From the NCBI GenBank assembly GCA_937893485.1, contig CALBJL010000051.1:1-16668 (forward strand): DNA of 16,668 bases, given 5' to 3'. The notes under the pieces were generated by a model. It was given only the letters and a program-made list of their open reading frames with translations, did no database searches and was not told where the DNA came from. The DNA is from an uncultured bacterium (lineage in GTDB: Bacteria; Bacillota; Clostridia; Lachnospirales; Lachnospiraceae). The position numbers and the translations under genes were made by a program. Shown here in pieces: positions 13,507-16,668 of the stretch (positions are counted from its first letter, which is position 1; every line of letters starts with the position of its first letter).

Positions 13507-14196
13507 ATGAGAAACATGGATCGAAAAATTATGGCAGGGCTTGTGCTGGGTGCAGGGCTGTTGCTCACCGGCTGCTCGCTCGTTATACCGTCACAGATCG
13601 AATATCCGGATGCGGACGCAGCAAAGGAGGCGCTGAATCACGCGTCGACCGTTACGTTTCTGACTGAGGATCTGGAAGATGCAGATACGATGGGAAACAT
13701 TCTGGCGGACGAAAAGATTGCGGGATATATGTCTCAAAGTGGTTTTGTAAACATTAAATGGACGGTTAATGTGGATGATCAGGACTGGTTTTATCTGAAG
13801 GTTGTGACCGATGAGCCGATCAATAATGTAGAGGGTGTCAAAACGGGCTCGACCTACGGCTACTATGATATGAACGATAATTGTCTCGGTTATGGACAGG
13901 AACGGGTCATCACACCGGAGGGCGGTGAGGAAGCATGGTATATTCAATTTCTGGATGCAGACGGCAATCCGAAAGAAGATTATTATGCAACTGAGGACGG
14001 TACAATGCTGTTAGACAAAGAGGGAAAAGTGATCGCCAGAGTGAATGGAAGCATTGATCTGATCGGAACGGGCTGCACGATCAATTTTGTCATGGAGGAC
14101 GGTGTTAATCAGGAAGTAGATATCAAGGATAAAATCGTGATGACGATGCCGAAGTTTGATGAGTTGAAGCGGTATTATCTGGATAATTATATGTAA
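13507..14196 (+). CDS. Lipoprotein, paralogue of the one at 14773
   Basis: The 229-residue product has a lipoprotein signal: basic RNMDRK, hydrophobic 9-22, and the lipobox LLTGC with lipidated Cys at about 23. The mature part is acidic and beta-rich. Several stretches recur in the second lipoprotein of this run: ILADEKIAGYM versus ILADGKVAGYL, VTDEPIN, TYGYYDMNDNCLGYGQER versus TYGYYDADGNCLGYAQDR, and FLDADG. The two therefore come from a gene duplication. No named domain is recognised. The chosen ATG 13507 has a GGAG only three bases upstream; ATG 13516 with wider spacing is possible and keeps the whole signal. It lies 51 bases after the LURP-like gene and probably works on the outer face of the membrane. 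Confidence 0.82.
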   Translation: MRNMDRKIMAGLVLGAGLLLTGCSLVIPSQIEYPDADAAKEALNHASTVTFLTEDLEDADTMGNILADEKIAGYMSQSGFVNIKWTVNVDDQDWFYLKVVTDEPINNVEGVKTGSTYGYYDMNDNCLGYGQERVITPEGGEEAWYIQFLDADGNPKEDYYATEDGTMLLDKEGKVIARVNGSIDLIGTGCTINFVMEDGVNQEVDIKDKIVMTMPKFDELKRYYLDNYM

Positions 14197-14279
14197 AAGG
14201 CTGTTGGCATGTTGTGTGACCTGTTGATCTGCTTATATTCCTTAGCGTGTGAACAGGAGAAATCAGGAGGAGTGATACA

Positions 14280-14669
14280 ATGGGACTGGGTGAAGCATTA
14301 GGTGTAAAAAATGTAAAATTAAATCTGAAGGGTACTTATGGTACCATGGAGGAGCTGTATGAGGCGATCAAAGTGATTCCTTTCGAGGCAGGAGAACCGA
14401 CTTATACCAAGCACGGATTTAATCCGGTAATCGTATTTCCGGAGCAGGATCGCAACAACCAGGTATGGATTATGAATGTCGGAAAAGGAAAGTACCAGGT
14501 GATGCGTTCTTCGGAGGTAGTAGGTGTTGGCAATCTTGTAAAAAATGCAGTATTGAGCGATCTGACCGGTGGACTGACCAGCCTGTCAGGTGCATTCGGA
14601 AACAAGAAAAAGCGCTGCATGGAATTGGTTGACATTACCGCAAAACAGATTGAAGACGCAGGAGTGTAG
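14280..14669 (+). CDS. Small conserved-looking protein of unknown function
   Basis: The 129-residue soluble protein has a strong AGGAGGAG ribosome site just before ATG 14280. It has no signal peptide or full TM helix; a weakly hydrophobic, glycine-rich segment (VVGVGNLVKNAVLSDLTGGLTSLSGAFG, shown here only as position about 80-107) could be membrane-seeking. The first part is mixed alpha/beta, with TMEELYEAIKVIP and a VIVFPEQ strand. It ends in a basic KKKRC patch followed by a helix. I do not recognise the family. It lies 83 bases after the first lipoprotein and about 100 bases before the second, all in one direction, which ties it to the cassette. Confidence 0.7.
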   Translation: MGLGEALGVKNVKLNLKGTYGTMEELYEAIKVIPFEAGEPTYTKHGFNPVIVFPEQDRNNQVWIMNVGKGKYQVMRSSEVVGVGNLVKNAVLSDLTGGLTSLSGAFGNKKKRCMELVDITAKQIEDAGV

Positions 14670-14772
14670 TTTATCAGCAGTAGTAATAGAAATTAAACAC
14701 AAACGGATCTATAAGCAGATCCACAGATCACACAACAAATGCTTGATGATACAGGAGAGGGAGTACATAGAT

Positions 14773-15582
14773 TTGGACAAAAAGAAACAAAAACGATGGC
14801 GGTCATGGGCGGTTATGATGACTGTCCTCACCGGATGCCTGTGGCTGACAGGCTGCGGTAAGGCACCACAGATGGAATTTGACAGCGCAGAGGAAGCGAT
14901 AGAGGCGCTGGATACCGCAGAAAATATTGAGATCTATGCAGATCTGTATTCAGAGAAGAAAAAAACGGAGATCTTAGCAGATGGGAAAGTCGCCGGATAT
15001 CTGCAAGGGGACACGGTGTATATCGATGGGGAGGAATGGTTTTCCATTGATTATGTGACCGATGAACCGATCAATGAGGACGGGGGCACGACCTATGGAT
15101 ATTATGATGCCGATGGAAACTGTCTGGGTTATGCACAGGATCGGTATCTGGATACAATGGACGGAGAAAAAGAGTCTTTTCTTGTGTTTTTAGATGCTGA
15201 TGGCGAAGAGTTGGACTATTGCAGCAGTAGAGGCGGCACGATATTGTTTGACTGGGATGGCAGTCCGGTCGGTAAAGGTTATACGGGAGTAGACGGTGTC
15301 AGTTTTTTACGCAGATTCTATACCAATATCTACAAAACAACGTTTTACACAGACCCGGAGGCACAATTGACCGTCGATTTCATGGATCGCATGGCGATGT
15401 TTAAGAAGCTGCAGAGTGATTACCGAATGGTTTATGACGAGCCGGTCAATACAGTGATCGAGATCATAGGGACGATTTTTGTAGCTATTTTGATCATATT
15501 TGAAGTCGCTTGGCGGATCGACAACTGGAAGGAAAAGAAGCGGGGACAAACATCGGATCAGAATGACGAAGGGGAGGAGTAG
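14773..15582 (+). CDS. Second lipoprotein, with an added C-terminal membrane helix
   Basis: The 269-residue product probably starts at TTG 14773: GGAGAGGGAG (14754-14763) lies nine bases upstream, and the start is followed at once by the basic DKKKQKRWR signal head. Other in-frame starts (ATG 14746, or the frame opening at 14590 inside the previous gene) lack a ribosome site. The lipobox is LWLTGC, Cys at about 27. The mature domain shares the TYGYYD..NCLGY.Q.R, VTDEPIN and FLDADG blocks with the lipoprotein at 13507. Unlike that protein it ends in a TM helix (about 230-250, IIGTIFVAILIIFEVAW) and a cytosolic charged tail. It could thus be held at both ends, and the tail or helix is a possible PrsW substrate. 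The PrsW gene starts 2 bases after its stop. Confidence 0.78.
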   Translation: MDKKKQKRWRSWAVMMTVLTGCLWLTGCGKAPQMEFDSAEEAIEALDTAENIEIYADLYSEKKKTEILADGKVAGYLQGDTVYIDGEEWFSIDYVTDEPINEDGGTTYGYYDADGNCLGYAQDRYLDTMDGEKESFLVFLDADGEELDYCSSRGGTILFDWDGSPVGKGYTGVDGVSFLRRFYTNIYKTTFYTDPEAQLTVDFMDRMAMFKKLQSDYRMVYDEPVNTVIEIIGTIFVAILIIFEVAWRIDNWKEKKRGQTSDQNDEGEE

Positions 15583-15584
15583 GT

Positions 15585-16319
15585 ATGTTTTTAATCGTAT
15601 TGGCGCTGTTGCCGGCAATCGCGCTGGCGGTGTGGATCTATCGTCAGGATAAGATTGAAAGAGAGCCAAAGAAACTGCTGTGGAAGATATTTTTTCTGGG
15701 CGTGCTCTCCGTGATCCCGACGATCATTTTAGAACTCATACTGGGTGATGTGGTAGGTCTGTTTTTTGAGGAAACCTCGGTTGCCTATATCGTTCTGGAT
15801 AACTTTATATGCGTGGCGGTCGTAGAGGAATACTGGAAAATGAAGGCTGCCAAGAAAGCAGCATGGAAAGATCCCACATTCAATTATAAGTTCGATGCGA
15901 TTGTGTACTGTGTGACCTCAGCGCTCGGTTTTGCAGCGATTGAAAACGTGATCTATGTGATGGATGGCAGTCTGGACACTGCGATCAGCCGGATGCTGCT
16001 GTCGGTTCCCTCGCACGCGATCGACGGTGTGATCATGGGATATTTCTTTGGCATGGCGAAGGAGGCAGATCTCAGGGGCGATAAAAAGCGCCGGAAACAG
16101 TGCCTGCGGCGGTCGGTACTCGTGCCGGCGATCGAGCACGGCATCTATGATACCTCACTGTCGCTGGATTCGGACTGGCTGATGTTATTTTTCCTGCTGT
16201 TTGTGATTGTCATAGATATCTGGGCGTATCGTTTTGTGAAAAAACAGGCAAGACAGGATCGCGAGCTTGTGCACCGGGAGACAGAGCCGATGCAGCCGGG
16301 AACAGAAATCCTATCATAA
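15585..16319 (+). CDS. PrsW-family intramembrane metalloprotease
   Basis: The 244-residue, multi-TM protein has the PrsW (M82) motif set: E81-E82-x-x-K85 (EEYWK), then FDAIVYCVTSALGFAAIEN with D104, E120 and N121, then PSHAIDG with H144 and D147, then PAIEHGIYD with H185. Hydrophobic segments lie near 2-19, 34-53, 65-80, 107-125, 146-157 and 198-217. In Bacillus subtilis PrsW cuts the anti-sigma factor RsiW to start a cell envelope stress response. No sigma/anti-sigma pair is present here; the candidate substrate in the same run is the adjacent lipoprotein with a C-terminal TM helix. ATG 15585 follows a GGGGAGGAG, 2 bases after the preceding stop, so translation is coupled. All motif residues look intact. 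Family call strong, substrate inferred. Confidence 0.88.
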   Translation: MFLIVLALLPAIALAVWIYRQDKIEREPKKLLWKIFFLGVLSVIPTIILELILGDVVGLFFEETSVAYIVLDNFICVAVVEEYWKMKAAKKAAWKDPTFNYKFDAIVYCVTSALGFAAIENVIYVMDGSLDTAISRMLLSVPSHAIDGVIMGYFFGMAKEADLRGDKKRRKQCLRRSVLVPAIEHGIYDTSLSLDSDWLMLFFLLFVIVIDIWAYRFVKKQARQDRELVHRETEPMQPGTEILS

Positions 16320-16413
16320 AAGTATTGACAAAAAACAAATATTAAATCAGTGAAACTTTTGCCGCGTATCCGGAAAGGCTGCCGGTGACAGGTTCTGTAG
16401 GTTTGAGGGGGAT

Positions 16414-16455
16414 ATGATGTCGGAAAAAAGACCCATGATCGTCAGGTCGTGGTGA
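16414..16455 (+). other. Tiny frame with a good ribosome site; possible gene remnant
   Basis: GAGGGGG (16405-16411) precedes ATG 16414, which opens a 13-residue frame, MMSEKRPMIVRSW. A one-base shift would continue it as VVVMYLMKFNK to a TAA near 16481. This may be the two ends of a broken or deleted gene, or just chance. It is the only gene-like feature in 16320-16516. Confidence 0.2.
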
Positions 16456-16516
16456 TGTATCTGATGAAATTTAACAAATAACCGATAAATTTATTGTGGC
16501 GGAATTGAAAGAATGG

Positions 16517-16525
16517 TGGTAAAAT
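16517..16525 (+). promoter_or_regulatory. Extended -10 promoter
   Basis: TGGTAAAAT (16517-16525) is an extended -10 (TGn plus TAAAAT). TTGTGG at 16494-16499 lies 20 bases upstream, too far for a normal -35. The predicted start near 16532 leads directly into the hairpin-rich sequence that follows. Confidence 0.45.
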
Positions 16526-16531
16526 AGACTA

Positions 16532-16668
16532 AAATTATCCGTTCGATGAGAGGGCGGCTGCTTGCAGCCGTCTAATCCACGACACTTTTTTCTATAGCGT
16601 AGGCTGGGCGGTGCATTCGTGTGATTGCGAATGATCCGAAAAAGTGCGCAGCCGGAAACGGCTGCGTA
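16532..16668 (+). ncRNA. Candidate structured RNA or structured leader, cut by the window edge
   Basis: Hairpin 1 joins 16553-16561 with 16564-16572 (core CGGCTGC/GCAGCCG). A stem CACTTTTT/AAAAAGTG (16583-16590, 16639-16646) encloses CATTCG/CGAATG (16614-16619, 16628-16633). Hairpin 2 joins 16647-16654 with 16659-16666 through eight perfect pairs capped by a GAAA tetraloop. The same 7-mer arms occur in both outer hairpins in opposite order, so they could also pair with each other. No coding frame fits. I could not match it to a riboswitch class, SRP RNA, 6S RNA, tmRNA or RNase P RNA. The 3' end lies outside the window. Confidence 0.45.

Noticed and set aside
14705..14722. Perfect 6-bp hairpin GGATCT/AGATCC before the second lipoprotein gene.
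   Set aside because: No T-run, short stem and no link to the ribosome site; not enough to call a regulatory element.
14590..14772. Upstream extension of the second lipoprotein frame, overlapping the preceding gene.
   Set aside because: No ribosome site for those starts, and the extension would bury the lipoprotein signal 60 residues inside the protein.
16325..16345. Perfect TTGACA at 16325-16330.
   Set aside because: No -10 box at 16-18 bases; the only TA-rich match (TATTAA) is nine bases away.

Overview
The window reads as the chromosome of a Gram-positive anaerobe of the Clostridia, most likely a Lachnospiraceae relative. Signs are strong GGAGG-type ribosome sites, TTGACA/TATAAT-type promoters with 17-base spacers, moderate GC content, small single-domain proteins typical of gut Firmicutes, and lipoproteins with a Gram-positive lipobox. 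This is inferred from style and protein families; no rRNA, tRNA or CRISPR array was seen.

Layout, left to right. (1) 1-4517 is a mosaic of small units: a gene leaving the left edge; a 2H phosphoesterase; a convergent AAA_14/DUF4143 ATPase that overlaps its tail; a collapsed VOC (glyoxalase-like) gene reduced to its two ends, coupled to a YgjP-like zinc metallopeptidase; a small unknown protein; acylphosphatase; and a membrane-anchored XRE regulator whose promoter carries a repeated operator-like sequence. A strong bidirectional terminator closes the block. (2) 4561-7452, minus strand, holds a response regulator, a histidine kinase with a very acidic sensor domain, and a secreted two-domain Ig-like protein. 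(3) 7473-7963 holds a 469-bp non-coding element with 19-bp imperfect terminal inverted repeats, 11-bp flanking direct repeats and two long internal hairpin arms. It looks like a MITE inserted in the leader of the two-component operon. (4) 7976-9971 starts with back-to-back promoters for that operon and for a CorA metal transporter, followed by an HD-domain hydrolase, a small zinc-ribbon protein and a terminator.

(5) 10060-16319 is a single-direction run of seven genes behind a TTGACA promoter: a LuxR-type regulator with a helical N-terminus, a zinc-ribbon protein, a two-TM protein with a LURP-one/YxjI-like C-terminus, a lipoprotein, a small unknown protein, a second related lipoprotein with a C-terminal membrane helix, and a PrsW-family intramembrane protease. 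Together these look like an envelope sensing or remodelling cassette that I do not recognise as a described system. (6) 16320-16668 has no full gene. It holds a tiny possible gene remnant, then an extended -10 promoter followed by a compact multi-hairpin sequence that runs off the right edge and may be a structured RNA.

The two most interesting items are the structured mobile-like element placed between promoter and ribosome site of a two-component operon, and the LuxR-lipoprotein-PrsW cassette.
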